Shown here one piece after another: positions 51,796 through 63,453 of a stretch of DNA of 64,000 nucleotides; the first letter of the stretch is position 1; each line of letters opens with the position of its first letter. Source of the stretch: Odiellus spinosus (taxonomy: Eukaryota; Arthropoda; Arachnida; Opiliones; Phalangiidae); contig CAWUCO010000219.1 in the NCBI GenBank assembly GCA_963920705.1, positions 1,674,001 through 1,738,000 on the forward strand, read 5' to 3'. The notes under the pieces are model-generated. The model was not told where the DNA came from. It did no database searches and saw only the letters and a list, made by a program, of their open reading frames with translations. Position numbers and translations under genes: made by a program.

Positions 51796-54397
51796 TTTGG
51801 AAATTTTTGAATCTCTACTTGGGAAATTTTACGATCTATACTTGGGAAATTTTTCGATCTATACTTGGGAAATTTTTCGATCTATACTTGGGAAATTTTT
51901 CGATCTATACTTGGGAAATTTTTGAATATCTACTTGGGAAATTTTTGAATCTCTACTTGGAAAATTTTTGAATCTCTACTTGGGAAATTTTTGAATCTCT
52001 TCTTGGGAAATTTTTGAATCTCTACTTTGGAAATTTTTCGATCTATACTTGGGAAATTTTTCGATCTATACTTGGGAAATTTTTCGATCTATACTTGGGA
52101 AATTTTTCGATCTATACTTGCGAAATTTTTCGATCTATACTTGGGAAATTTTTCGATCTATACTTGGGAAATTTTTCGATCTATACCTGGGAAATTTTTC
52201 GATCTATACTTAGGAAATTTTTGGATCTATACTTGTGAAATTTTTGAATCTCTACTTGGGAAATTTTTGAATCTCTACTTGGAAAATTTTTGAATCTCTA
52301 CTATACTTGGGAAATTTTTCGATCTATACTTGGGAAATTTTTCGATCTATTCTTGGGAAATTTTTCGATCTATACTTGGGAAATTTTTCGATCTATACTT
52401 GGGCAATTTTTCGATCTGTACTTGGGAAATTTTTCGATCTGTACTTGGGAAATTTTTTGATCTATACTTGGAAAATTTTTCGATCTATACTTGGGAAATT
52501 TTTCGATCTATACTTGGGAAATTTTTGAATCTCTACTTGGGAAATTTTTGAATCTCTACTTGGGAAATTTTTGAATCTCTACTTGGGGAATTTTTGAATG
52601 TCTACTTGGGAAATTTTTGAATCTCTACTTGGGAAATTTTTGGATCTATACTTGGGAAATTTTTGAATCTCTACTTTGGAAATTTTTGAATTTCTACTTG
52701 GGAAATTTTTCGATCTATACTTGGGAAATTTTTCGATCTATACTTGGGAAATTTTTCGATCTATACTTGGGAAATTTTTGAATCTCTACTTGGGAAATTT
52801 TTGAATCTCTACTTGGAAAATTTTTGAATCTCTACTTGGGAAATTTTTGAATCTCTTCTTGGGAAATTTTTGAATCTCTAATTGGAAATTTTTGAATCTC
52901 TACTTGGGAAATTTTTCGATCTATACTTGGGAAATTTTTCGATCTATACTTGCGAAATTTTTCGATCTATACTTGGGAAATTTTTCGATCTATACTTGGG
53001 AAATTTTTCGATCTATACTTGGGAAATTTTTCGATCTATACTTGGGCAATTTTTCGATCTGTACTTGTAAAATTTTTCGATCTGTACTTGGGAAATTTTT
53101 CGATCTATACTTGGAAAATTTTTCTATCTATACTTGGGAAATTTTTCGATCTATACTTGGGAAATTTTTCGATCTATACTTGCGAAATATTTTAATCTAT
53201 ACTTGGGAAATTTTTCGATCTATACTTGGGAAATTTTTCGATCTATACTTGGGAAATTTTTCGATCTATACTTGGGAAATTTTTCGATCTATTCTTGGGA
53301 AATTTTTCGATCTATACTTGGGAAATTTTTCGATCTATTCTTGGGAAATTTTTTGATCTGTACTTGGGCAATTTTTCGATCTGTACTGGGGAAATTTTTC
53401 GATCTATACTTGGAAAATTTTTCGATCTATACTTGGGAAATTTTTCGATCTATACTTGGAAAATTTTTCGATCTATACTTGGGAAATTTTTGGATCTATA
53501 CTTGGTAAATTTTTGAATCTCTACTTGGGAAATTTTTGAGCCTCTACTTGGGAAATTTTTGAATCTCTACTTTGGAAATTTTTGAATCTCTACTTGGGAA
53601 ATTTTACGATCTATACTTGGGAAATTTTTCGATCTATACTTGGGAAATTTTTCGATCTATACTTGGGAAATTTTTCGACCTATACTTGGGAAATTTTTCA
53701 ATCTATACTTGGGAAATTTTTCGATCTATACTTGGGAAATTTTTCGATCTATACTTGGGAAATTTTTCGATCTATACTTGGGAAATTTTTCGATCTATAC
53801 TTGGGAAATTTTTCGATCTATACTTGGGCAATTTTTCGATCTGTACTTGGGCAATTTTTCGATCTGTACTTGGGAAATTTTTCGATCTATACTTGGAAAA
53901 TTTTTCGATCTATACTTGGGAAATTTTTGGATCTATACTTGGTAAATTTTTGAATCTCTACTTGGGAAATTTTTGAGTCTCTACTTGGGAAATTTTTGAA
54001 TCTCTACTTTGGAAATTTTTGAATCTCTACTTGGGAAATTTTACGATCTATACTTGGGAAATTTTTCAATCTATACTTGGGAAATTTTTCGATCTATACT
54101 TGGGAAATTTTTCAATATATATTTGGGAAATTTTTCAATATATATTTGGGAAATTTTTCGATCTATACTTGGGAAATTTTTCGATCTATACTTGGAAATT
54201 TTTGGATCTATACTTGGGAAATTTTTGAATCTCTACTTGGGAAATTTTTGAATCTCTACTTGGGAAATTTTTGAATCTCTACTTGGGAAATTTTTGAATC
54301 TCTACTTGGGAAATTTTTGAATCTCTACTTGGGAAATTTTTGAATCTCTACTTGGGAAATTTTTGAATCTCTACTTGGGAAATTTTTGAATCTCTAC
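51796..54397 (+). repeat. 2,946-bp higher-order repeat, copy 1
   Basis: Landmarks at 51463, 52014, 52307, 52882 and 53226 all recur 2,946 bp on. Contents: TTTGG-led C-block, CTCTACTATAC insertion (52298), C-block, E stretch with GAATGTCTAC, and a long C-block with TTGTAAAA and TTTTAATC markers (52892-53510). A block from 53572 and a small block at 54009 with doubled CAATATATATTTGGG follow. A private CTTGGGGAATTT lies near 52583. Confidence 0.85.
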
Positions 54398-54741
54398 TTG
54401 GGAAATTTTTGGATCTATACTTGGGAAATTTTTGGATATATACTTGGGAAATTTTTGTATCTATACTTGGGAAATTTTCTGATCTATACTCGGGAAATTT
54501 TTGGATCTATTCTTGGGTAATTTTTCGATCTATTCTTGGGAAATTTTTGGATCTATACTTGGGAAATTTTTGGATCTATACTTGGGAAATTTTTGGATCT
54601 ATACTTGGGTAATTTTTGGATCTATACTTTGGAAATTTTTGAATCTATACTTTGGAAATTTTTGGATCTATTCTTGGGAAATTTTTGGATCTATACTTGG
54701 GAAATTTTTGGATCTAAACTAGGGAATTTTTGAATCTCTAC
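54398..54741 (+). repeat. Long G-block 8
   Basis: TTTTCTGATC subfamily, 2,946 bp from block 7. It is the last member of the subfamily in the window. Confidence 0.9.
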
Positions 54742-57321
54742 TTTGGAAATTTTTGAATCTCTACTTGGGAAATTTTACGATCTATACTTGGGAAATTTTT
54801 CGATCTATACTTGGGAAATTTTTCGATCTATACTTGGGAAATTTTTCGATCTATACTTGGGAAATTTTTGAATATCTACTTGGGAAATTTTTGAATCTCT
54901 ACTTGGAAAATTTTTGAATCTCTACTTGGGAAATTTTTGAATCTCTTCTTGGGAAATTTTTGAATCTCTACTTTGGAAATTTTTCGATCTATACTTGGGA
55001 AATTTTTCGATCTATACTTGGGAAATTTTTCGATCTATACTTGGGAAATTTTTCGATCTATACTTGCGAAATTTTTCGATCTATACTTGGGAAATTTTTC
55101 GATCTATACTTGGGAAATTTTTCGATCTATACCTGGGAAATTTTTCGATCTATACTTAGGAAATTTTTGGATCTATACTTGTGAAATTTTTGAATCTCTA
55201 CTTGGGAAATTTTTGAATCTCTACTTGGAAAATTTTTGAATCTCTACTATACTTGGGAAATTTTTCGATCTATACTTGGGAAATTTTTCGATCTATTCTT
55301 GGGAAATTTTTCGATCTATACTTGGGAAATTTTTCGATCTATACTTGGGCAATTTTTCGATCTGTACTTGGGAAATTTTTCGATCTGTACTTGGGAAATT
55401 TTTTGATCTATACTTGGAAAATTTTTCGATCTATACTTGGGAAATTTTTCGATCTATACTTGGGAAATTTTTGAATCTCTACTTGGGAAATTTTTGAATC
55501 TCTACTTGGGAAATTTTTGAATCTCTACTTGGGAAATTTTTGAATGTCTACTTGGGAAATTTTTGAATCTCTACTTGGGAAATTTTTGGATCTATACTTG
55601 GGAAATTTTTGAATCTCTACTTTGGAAATTTTTGAATTTCTACTTGGGAAATTTTTCGATCTATACTTGGGAAATTTTTCGATCTATACTTGGGAAATTT
55701 TTCGATCTATACTTGGGAAATTTTTGAATCTCTACTTGGGAAATTTTTGAATCTCTACTTGGAAAATTTTTGAATCTCTACTTGGGAAATTTTTGAATCT
55801 CTTCTTGGGAAATTTTTGAATCTCTAATTGGAAATTTTTGAATCTCTACTTGGGAAATTTTTCGATCTATACTTGGGAAATTTTTCGATCTATACTTGCG
55901 AAATTTTTCGATCTATACTTGGGAAATTTTTCGATCTATACTTGGGAAATTTTTCGATCTATACTTGGGAAATTTTTCGATCTATACTTGGGCAATTTTT
56001 CGATCTGTACTTGTAAAATTTTTCGATCTGTACTTGGGAAATTTTTCGATCTATACTTGGAAAATTTTTCTATCTATACTTGGGAAATTTTTCGATCTAT
56101 ACTTGGGAAATTTTTCGATCTATACTTGCGAAATATTTTAATCTATACTTGGGAAATTTTTCGATCTATACTTGGGAAATTTTTCGATCTATACTTGGGA
56201 AATTTTTCGATCTATACTTGGGAAATTTTTCGATCTATTCTTGGGAAATTTTTCGATCTATACTTGGGAAATTTTTCGATCTATTCTTGGGAAATTTTTT
56301 GATCTGTACTTGGGCAATTTTTCGATCTGTACTGGGGAAATTTTTCGATCTATACTTGGAAAATTTTTCGATCTATACTTGGGAAATTTTTCGATCTATA
56401 CTTGGGAAATTTTTGGATCTATACTTGGTAAATTTTTGAATCTCTACTTGGGAAATTTTTGAATCTCTACTTGGGAAATTTTTGAATCTTTACTTGGGAA
56501 ATTTTTGAATCTCTTCTTGGGAAATTTTTGAATCTCTACTTTGGAAATTTTTGAATCTCTACTTGGGAAATTTTACTATCTATACTTGGGAAATTTTTCG
56601 ATCTATACTTGGGAAATTTTTCGATCTATACTTGGGAAATTTTTCGATCTATACTTGGGAAATTTTTCGATCTATACTTGGGAAATTTTTCGATCTATAC
56701 TTGGGAAATTTTTGGATTTATACTTGGGAAATTTTTCGATCTATACTTGGGAAATTTTTCGATCTATACTTGGGCAATTTTTCGATCTGTACTTGGGCAA
56801 TTTTTCGATCTGTACTTGGGAAATTTTTCGATCTATACTTGGAAAATTTTTCGATCTATACTTGGGAAATTTTTGGATCTATACTTGGTAAATTTTTGAA
56901 TCTCTACTTGGGAAATTTTTGAGCCTCTACTTGGGAAATTTTTGAATCTCTACTTTGGAAATTTTTGAATCTCTACATGGGAAATTTTACGATCTATACT
57001 TGGGAAATTTTTCGATCTATACTTGGGAAATTTTTCGATCTATACTTGGGAAATTTTTCGACCTATACTTGGGAAATTTTTCAATCTATACTTGGGAAAT
57101 TTTTCGATCTATACTTGGGAAATTTTTCGATCTATACTTGGGAAATTTTTGGATCTATACTTGGGAAATTTTTGGATCTCTACTTGGGAAATTTTTGAAT
57201 CTCTACTTTTGAAATTTTTGAATCTCTACTTGGGAAATTTTTGAATCTCTACTTGGGAAATTTTTGAATCTCTACTTGGGAAATTTTTGAATCTCTACTT
57301 GGGAAATTTTTGAATCTCTAC
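54742..57321 (+). repeat. 2,946-bp higher-order repeat, copy 2
   Basis: Follows copy 1 marker by marker to about 56.4 kb, including the CTCTACTATAC insertion (55243) and the GTACTGGGGAAA monomer (near 56333; 53387 in copy 1). The tail then differs: blocks at 56541 and 56955 match 48646 and 53572 more closely, and the small CAATATATA block is absent. The segment ends in E monomers, with TTTTGAAA near 57210. Confidence 0.83.
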
Positions 57322-58004
57322 TTGGGAAATTTTTGGATCTATACTTGGGAAATTTTTGGATCTATACTTGGGAAATTTTTGGATCTATACTTGGGAAATT
57401 TTTGGATCTATACTCGGGAAATTTTTGGATCTATTCTTGGGAAATTTTTCGATCTATTCTTGGGAAATTTTTGGATCTATACTTGCGAAATATTTTTATC
57501 TATACTTGGGAAATTTTTCGATCTATACTTGGGAAATCTTTCGATCTATACTTGGGAAATTTTTCGATCTATACTTGGGAAATTTTTCGATCTATACTTG
57601 GGAAATTTTTCGATCTATTCTTGGGAAATTTTTCGATCTATACTTGGGAAATTTTTCGATCTATACTTGGGAAATTTTTCGATCTATACTTGGGAAATTT
57701 TTCGATCTATACTTGCGAAATTTTTGGATCTATACTCGGGAAATTTTTGGATCTATTCTTGGGAATTTTTTCGATATATACTTGCGAAATTTTTCGATCT
57801 ATACTTGGGAAAATTTTTGGATCTATACTTGGGAAATTTTTCGATCTATACTTGCGAAATTTTTCGATCTATACTTGGGAAATTTTTCGATCTATACTTG
57901 GGAAATTTTTCGATCTATACCTGGGAAATTTTTCGATCTATACTTGGGAAATTTTTGAATCTCTACTTGGAAAATTTTTGAATCTCTACTTGGGAAATTT
58001 TTGA
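57322..58004 (+). repeat. Mixed G/C block, open in all three + frames
   Basis: About 30 monomers without a single complete E-type run. A G-block start (57322-57483) breaks into TTGCGAAATATTTTTATC and plain C monomers, then CTCGGG/TATTC again (near 57735), a 24-bp GGGAAAATTTTTGG monomer (near 57810) and C monomers. All three forward frames stay open for 200-223 codons, as expected where TGA-forming E monomers are absent. Confidence 0.82.
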
Positions 58005-58609
58005 ATCTCTTCTTGGGAAATTTTTGAATCTCTACTTTGGAAATTTTTGAATCTCTACTTGGGAAATTTTACGATCTATACTTGGAAAATTTTTCGATCT
58101 ATACTCGGGAAATTTTTCGATCTATACTTGGGAAATTTTTGGATCTATACTTGGTAAATTTTTGAATCTCTACTTGGGAAATTTTTGAATCTCTACTTGG
58201 AAAATTTTTGAATCTCTACTTGGGAAATTTTTGAATCTCTACTTGGAAATTTTTGAATCTCTTCTTGGGAAATTTTTGAATCTCTACTTTATAAATTTTT
58301 GAATCTCTACTTGGGAAATTTTTCGATCTATACTTGGGAAATTTTTCGATCTATACTTGGGAAATTTTTCGATCTATACTTGGGAAATTTTTCGATCTAT
58401 ACTTTGGAAATTTTTGGATCTATACTTGGGAAATTTTTGGATCTCTACTTGGGAAATTTTTGAATCTCTACTTGGGAAATTTTTGAATCTCTACTTGGGA
58501 AATTTTTGAATCTCTACTTGGGAAATTTTTGAATCTCTACTTGGGAAATTTTTGAATCTCTACTTGGGAAATTTTTGAATCTCTACTTGGGAAATTTTTG
58601 AATCTCTAC
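58005..58609 (+). repeat. Short C-blocks and E-run
   Basis: Two short C-blocks (about 58070-58150 and 58320-58410) lie among E monomers. Odd monomers are CTTTATAAATTT (near 58289) and a 22-bp TTGGAAATTTTTGAATC (near 58243). About seven E monomers lead to the G-block. Confidence 0.8.
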
Positions 58610-58954
58610 TTGGGAAATTTTTGGATCTATACTTGGGAAATTTTTGGATCTATACTTGGGAAATTTTTGGATCTATACTTGAGAAATTTTTTGATCTATA
58701 CTCGGGAAATTTTTGGATCTATTCTTGGGAAATTTTTCGATCTATTCTTGGGAAATTTTTGGATCTATACTTGGGAAATTTTTGGATCTATACTTGGGAA
58801 ATTTTAGGATCTATACTTGGGTAATTTTTGGATCTATACTTTGGAAATTTTTGAATCTAAACTTTGGAAATTTTTGGATCTATTCTTGGGAAATTTTTTG
58901 GATCTATACTTGGGAAATTTTTGGATCTAAACTAGGGAATTTTAGAATCTCTAC
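58610..58954 (+). repeat. G-block of the AATTTTAGAATC subfamily, copy 1
   Basis: Has the long G-block order, but with TTGAGAAATTTTTTGATC, TTTTAGGATC, TCTAAACTTTGG, a 24-bp AAATTTTTTGGATC monomer, and a terminal AACTAGGG monomer that ends in AATTTTAGAATC. Length is 345 bp. It opens the 1,815-bp repeat. Confidence 0.88.
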
Positions 58955-59850
58955 TTTGGAAATTTTTGAATCTCTACTTGGGAAATTTTACGATCTATAC
59001 TTGGGAAATTTTTCGATCTATACTTGGGAAATTTTTCGATCTATACTTGGGAAATTTTTCGATCTATACTTGGGAAATTTTTGGATCTATACTTGGGAAA
59101 TTTTTGGATCTCTACTTGGGAAATTTTTGAATCTCTACTTGGGAAATTTTTGAATCTCTACTTGGGAAATTTTTGAATCTCTACTTGGGAAATTTTTGAA
59201 TCTTTACTTGGGAAATTTTTGAATCTCTTCTTGGGAAATTTTTGAATCTATACTTTGGAAATTTTTGAATCTCTACTTGGGAAATTTTACGATCTGTACT
59301 TGGGAAATTTTTCGATCTATACTTGGGAAATTTTTCGATCTATACTTGGGAAATTTTTCGATCTATACTTGGGAAATTTTTCAATCTATACTTGGGAAAT
59401 TTTTCGATCTATACTTGGGAAATTTTTGGATCTATACTTGGGAAATTTTTCGATCTGTACTTGGGCAATTTTTCGATCTGTACTTGGGAAATTTTTCGAT
59501 CTATACTTGGAAAATTTTTCGATCTATACTTGGGAAATTTTTCGATCTATACTTGGGAAATTTTTGGATCTATACTTGGTAAATTTTTGAATCTCTACTT
59601 GGGAAATATTTGAGTCTCTACTTGGGAAATTTTTGATCTTTACTTGGGAAATTTTTGAATCTCTTCTTGGGAAATTTTTGAATCTCTACTTTGGAAATTT
59701 TTGAATCTCTACTTGGGAAATTTTACGATCTATACTTGGGAAATTTTTCGATCTATACTTGGGAAATTTTTCGATCTATACTTGGGAAATTTTTCGACCT
59801 ATACTTGGGAAATTTTTCAATCTATACTTGGGAAATTTTTCGATCTATAC
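58955..59850 (+). repeat. C/E blocks in the 1,815-bp repeat, copy 1
   Basis: Contains a short C-block, E monomers, a C-block that starts with GATCTGTAC (59290) and holds TTGGGCAA, the GGGAAATATTTGAGTC monomer (near 59605), a 22-bp GATCTTTAC monomer (near 59635), and a C-block with GACCTATAC (near 59790). Confidence 0.82.
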
Positions 59851-60148
59851 TTGGGAAATTTTTGGATCTATACTTGAGAAATTTTTGGATCTATACTCGG
59901 GAAATTTTTGGATCTATTCTTGGGAAATTTTTCGATCTATTCTTGGGAAATTTTTGGATCTATACTTGGGAAATTTTTGGATCTATACTTGGGAAATTTT
60001 TGGATCTATACTTGGGTAATAATTGGATCTATACTTTGGAAATTTTTGAATCTATACTTTGGAAATTTTTGGATCTATTCTTGGGAAATTTTTGGATCTA
60101 TACTTGGGAAATTTTTGGATCTAAACTAGGGAATTTTAGAATCTCTAC
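59851..60148 (+). repeat. Second G-block of the 1,815-bp repeat, copy 1
   Basis: Thirteen monomers, 298 bp, with TTGAGAAA, CTCGGG, a private TTGGGTAATAATTGG (near 60015) and the AATTTTAGAATC terminal monomer. Confidence 0.87.
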
Positions 60149-60424
60149 TTTGGAAATTTTTGAATCTCTACTTGGGAAATTTTACGATCTATACTTGGGA
60201 AATTTTTCGATCTATACTTGGGAAATTTTTCGATCTATACTTGGGAAATTTTTCGATCTATACTTGGGAAATTTTTGGATCTATACTTGGGAAATTTTTG
60301 GATCTCTACTTGGGAAATTTTTGAATCTCTACTTGGGAAATTTTTGAATCTCTACTTGGGAAATTTTTGAATCTCTACTTGGGAAATTTTTGAATCTCTA
60401 CTTGGGAAATTTTTGAATCTCTAC
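60149..60424 (+). repeat. Short C-block and E-run before copy 2
   Basis: One C-block from the TTTTACG junction near 60180, two G-type monomers with mixed tails, then E monomers. It corresponds to the C/E stretch after each G-block of this family. Confidence 0.8.
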
Positions 60425-60769
60425 TTGGGAAATTTTTGGATCTATACTTGGGAAATTTTTGGATCTATACTTGGGAAATTTTTGGATCTATACTTGAGAA
60501 ATTTTTTGATCTATACTCGGGAAATTTTTGGATCTATTCTTGGGAAATTTTTCGATCTATTCTTGGGAAATTTTTGGATCTATACTTGGGAAATTTTTGG
60601 ATCTATACTTGGGAAATTTTAGGATCTATACTTGGGTAATTTTTGGATCTATACTTTGGAAATTTTTGAATCTAAACTTTGGAAATTTTTGGATCTATTC
60701 TTGGGAAATTTTTTGGATCTATACTTGGGAAATTTTTGGATCTAAACTAGGGAATTTTAGAATCTCTAC
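60425..60769 (+). repeat. G-block of the AATTTTAGAATC subfamily, copy 2
   Basis: Lies 1,815 bp from copy 1 (58610), with the same private changes including the 24-bp monomer. Confidence 0.88.
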
Positions 60770-61734
60770 TTTGGAAATTTTTGAATCTCTACTTGGGAAA
60801 TTTTACGATCTATACTTGGGAAATTTTTCGATCTATACTTGGGAAATTTTTCGATCTATACTTGGGAAATTTTTCGATCTATACTTGGGAAATTTTTGGA
60901 TCTATACTTGGGAAATTTTTGGATCTCTACTTGGGAAATTTTTGAATCTCTACTTGGGAAATTTTTGAATCTCTACTTGGGAAATTTTTGAATCTCTACT
61001 TGGGAAATTTTTGAATCTTTACTTGGGAAATTTTTGAATCTCTTCTTGGGAAATTTTTGAATCTATACTTTGGAAATTTTTGAATCTCTACTTGGGAAAT
61101 TTTACGATCTGTACTTGGGAAATTTTTCGATCTATACTTGGGAAATTTTTCGATCTATACTTGGGAAATTTTTCGATCTATACTTGGGAAATTTTTCAAT
61201 CTATACTTGGGAAATTTTTCGATCTATACTTGGGAAATTTTTGGATCTATACTTGGGAAATTTTTGGATCTATACTTGGGAAATTTTTCGATCTATACTT
61301 GGGAAATTTTTCGATCTATACTTGGGCAATTTTTCGATCTGTACTTGGGCAATTTTTCGATCTGTACTTGGGAAATTTTTCGATCTATACTTGGAAAATT
61401 TTTCGATCTATACTTGGGAAATTTTTCGATCTATACTTGGGAAATTTTTGGATCTATACTTGGTAAATTTTTGAATCTCTACTTGGGAAATATTTGAGTC
61501 TCTACTTGGGAAATTTTTGATCTTTACTTGGGAAATTTTTGAATCTCTTCTTGGGAAATTTTTGAATCTCTACTTTGGAAATTTTTGAATCTCTACTTGG
61601 GAAATTTTACGATCTATACTTGGGAAATTTTTCGATCTATACTTGGGAAATTTTTCGATCTATACTTGGGAAATTTTTCGACCTATACTTGGGAAATTTT
61701 TCAATCTATACTTGGGAAATTTTTCGATCTATAC
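60770..61734 (+). repeat. C/E blocks in copy 2, with three extra monomers
   Basis: Matches 58955-59850 at 1,815 bp up to the C-block at 61080. Three additional monomers (69 bp) near 61.26-61.33 kb then raise the offset to 1,884 bp. The extra set includes another TTGGGCAA step, so the first copy probably lost them. Confidence 0.82.
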
Positions 61735-62032
61735 TTGGGAAATTTTTGGATCTATACTTGAGAAATTTTTGGATCTATACTCGGGAAATTTTTGGATCTA
61801 TTCTTGGGAAATTTTTCGATCTATTCTTGGGAAATTTTTGGATCTATACTTGGGAAATTTTTGGATCTATACTTGGGAAATTTTTGGATCTATACTTGGG
61901 TAATTTTTGGATCTATACTTTGGAAATTTTTGAATCTATACTTTGGAAATTTTTGGATCTATTCTTGGGAAATTTTTGGATCTATACTTGGGAAATTTTT
62001 GGATCTAAACTAGGGAATTTTAGAATCTCTAC
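61735..62032 (+). repeat. Second G-block, copy 2
   Basis: Lies 1,884 bp from 59851. It has the ordinary TTGGGTAATTTTTGG where copy 1 has TTGGGTAATAATTGG. Confidence 0.87.
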
Positions 62033-62468
62033 TTTGGAAATTTTTGAATCTCTACTTGGGAAATTTTACGATCTATACTTGGGAAATTTTTCGATCTATA
62101 CTTCTGAAATTTTTCGATCTATACTTGGGAAATTTTTCGATCTATACTTGGGAAATTTTTGGATCTATACTTTGGAAATTTTTGGATCTCTACTTGGGAA
62201 ATTTTTGAATCTCTACTTGGGAAATTTTTGAATCTCTACTTGGAAATTTTTGAATCTCTACTTGGGAAATTTTTGAATCTCTACTTGGGAAATTTTTGAA
62301 TCTCTACTTGGGAAATTTTTGAATCTCTACTTGGGAAATTTTTGAATCTCTACTTGGGAAATTTTTGAATCTCTTCTTGGGAAATTTTTGAATCTCTACT
62401 TTGTAAATTTTTGAATCTCTACTTGGGAAATTTTACGATCTATACTTGGGAAATTTTTCGATCTATAC
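62033..62468 (+). repeat. C-block then E-run
   Basis: A short C-block with a private CTTCTGAAA (near 62102) is followed by E monomers, one of 22 bp (near 62240), and CTTTGTAAATTT (near 62400), shared with about 62880. Confidence 0.8.
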
Positions 62469-62650
62469 TTGGGAAATTTTTGGATCTATACTTGGGAAAT
62501 TTTTGGATATATACTTGGGTAATTTTTGGATCTATACTTTGGAAATTTTTGAATCTATACTTTGGAAATTTTTGGATCTATTCTTGGGAAATTTTTGGAT
62601 CTATACTTGGGAAATTTTGGATCTAAACTAGGAAATTTTTGAATCTCTAC
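62469..62650 (+). repeat. Abbreviated G-block
   Basis: Eight monomers: G, GATATATAC, TTGGGTAA, two TTTGGAAA, G with TATTC, a 22-bp TTTTGGATC, and a terminal monomer reading AACTAGGAAA. The central CTCGGG part is absent. Confidence 0.82.
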
Positions 62651-63110
62651 TTGGGAAATTTTACGATCTATACTTGGGAAATTTTTCGATCTATACTTGG
62701 GAAATTTTTCGATCTATACTTGGGAAATTTTTGGATCTATACTTGGTAAATTTTTGAATCTCTACTTGGGAAATTTTTGAATCTCTACTTGGAAAATTTT
62801 TGAATCTCTACTTGGGAAATTTTTGAATCTCTACTTGGGAAATTTTTGAATCTCTTCTTGGGAAATTTTTGAATCTCTACTTTGTAAATTTTTGAATCTC
62901 TACTTGGGAAATTTTACGATCTATACTTGGGAATTTTTTCGATCTATACTTGGGAAATTTTTCGATCTATACTTGGGAAATTTTTCGATCTATACTTGGG
63001 AAATTTTTGGATCTATACTTGGGAAATTTTTGAATCTCTACTTGGGAAATTTTTGAATCTCTACTTGGGAAATTTTCGAATCTCTACTTGGGAAATTTTT
63101 GAATCTCTAC
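62651..63110 (+). repeat. Short C-blocks and E monomers
   Basis: Two short C-blocks (about 62660-62730 and 62915-63010) with E monomers between and after. TTTTCGAATC near 63073 is an E monomer with a C-type base. Confidence 0.8.
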
Positions 63111-63453
63111 TTGGGAAATTTTTGGATCTATACTTGGGAAATTTTTGAATCTATACTTGGGAAATTTTTGGATCTATACTTGGGAAATTTTTGGATCTAT
63201 ACTCGGGAAATTTTGGATCTATTCTTGGGAAATTTTTCGATCTATTCTTGGGAAATTTTTGGATCTATACTTGGGAAATTTTTGGATCTATACTTGGGAA
63301 ATTTTTGGATCTATACTTGGGTAATTTTTGGATCTATACTTTGGAAATTTTTGAATCTATACTTTGGAAATTTTTGGATCTATTCTTGGGAAATTTTTGG
63401 ATCTTTACTTGGGAAATTTTTGGATCTAAACTAGGGAATTTTTGAATCTCTAC
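63111..63453 (+). repeat. Last complete G-block (343 bp)
   Basis: Long G-block order ending in AACTAGGG with the ordinary TTTTTGAATC tail. A 22-bp TTTTGGATC monomer (near 63210) makes it one base shorter than the standard block, and GGATCTTTAC near 63400 is private. Confidence 0.87.
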
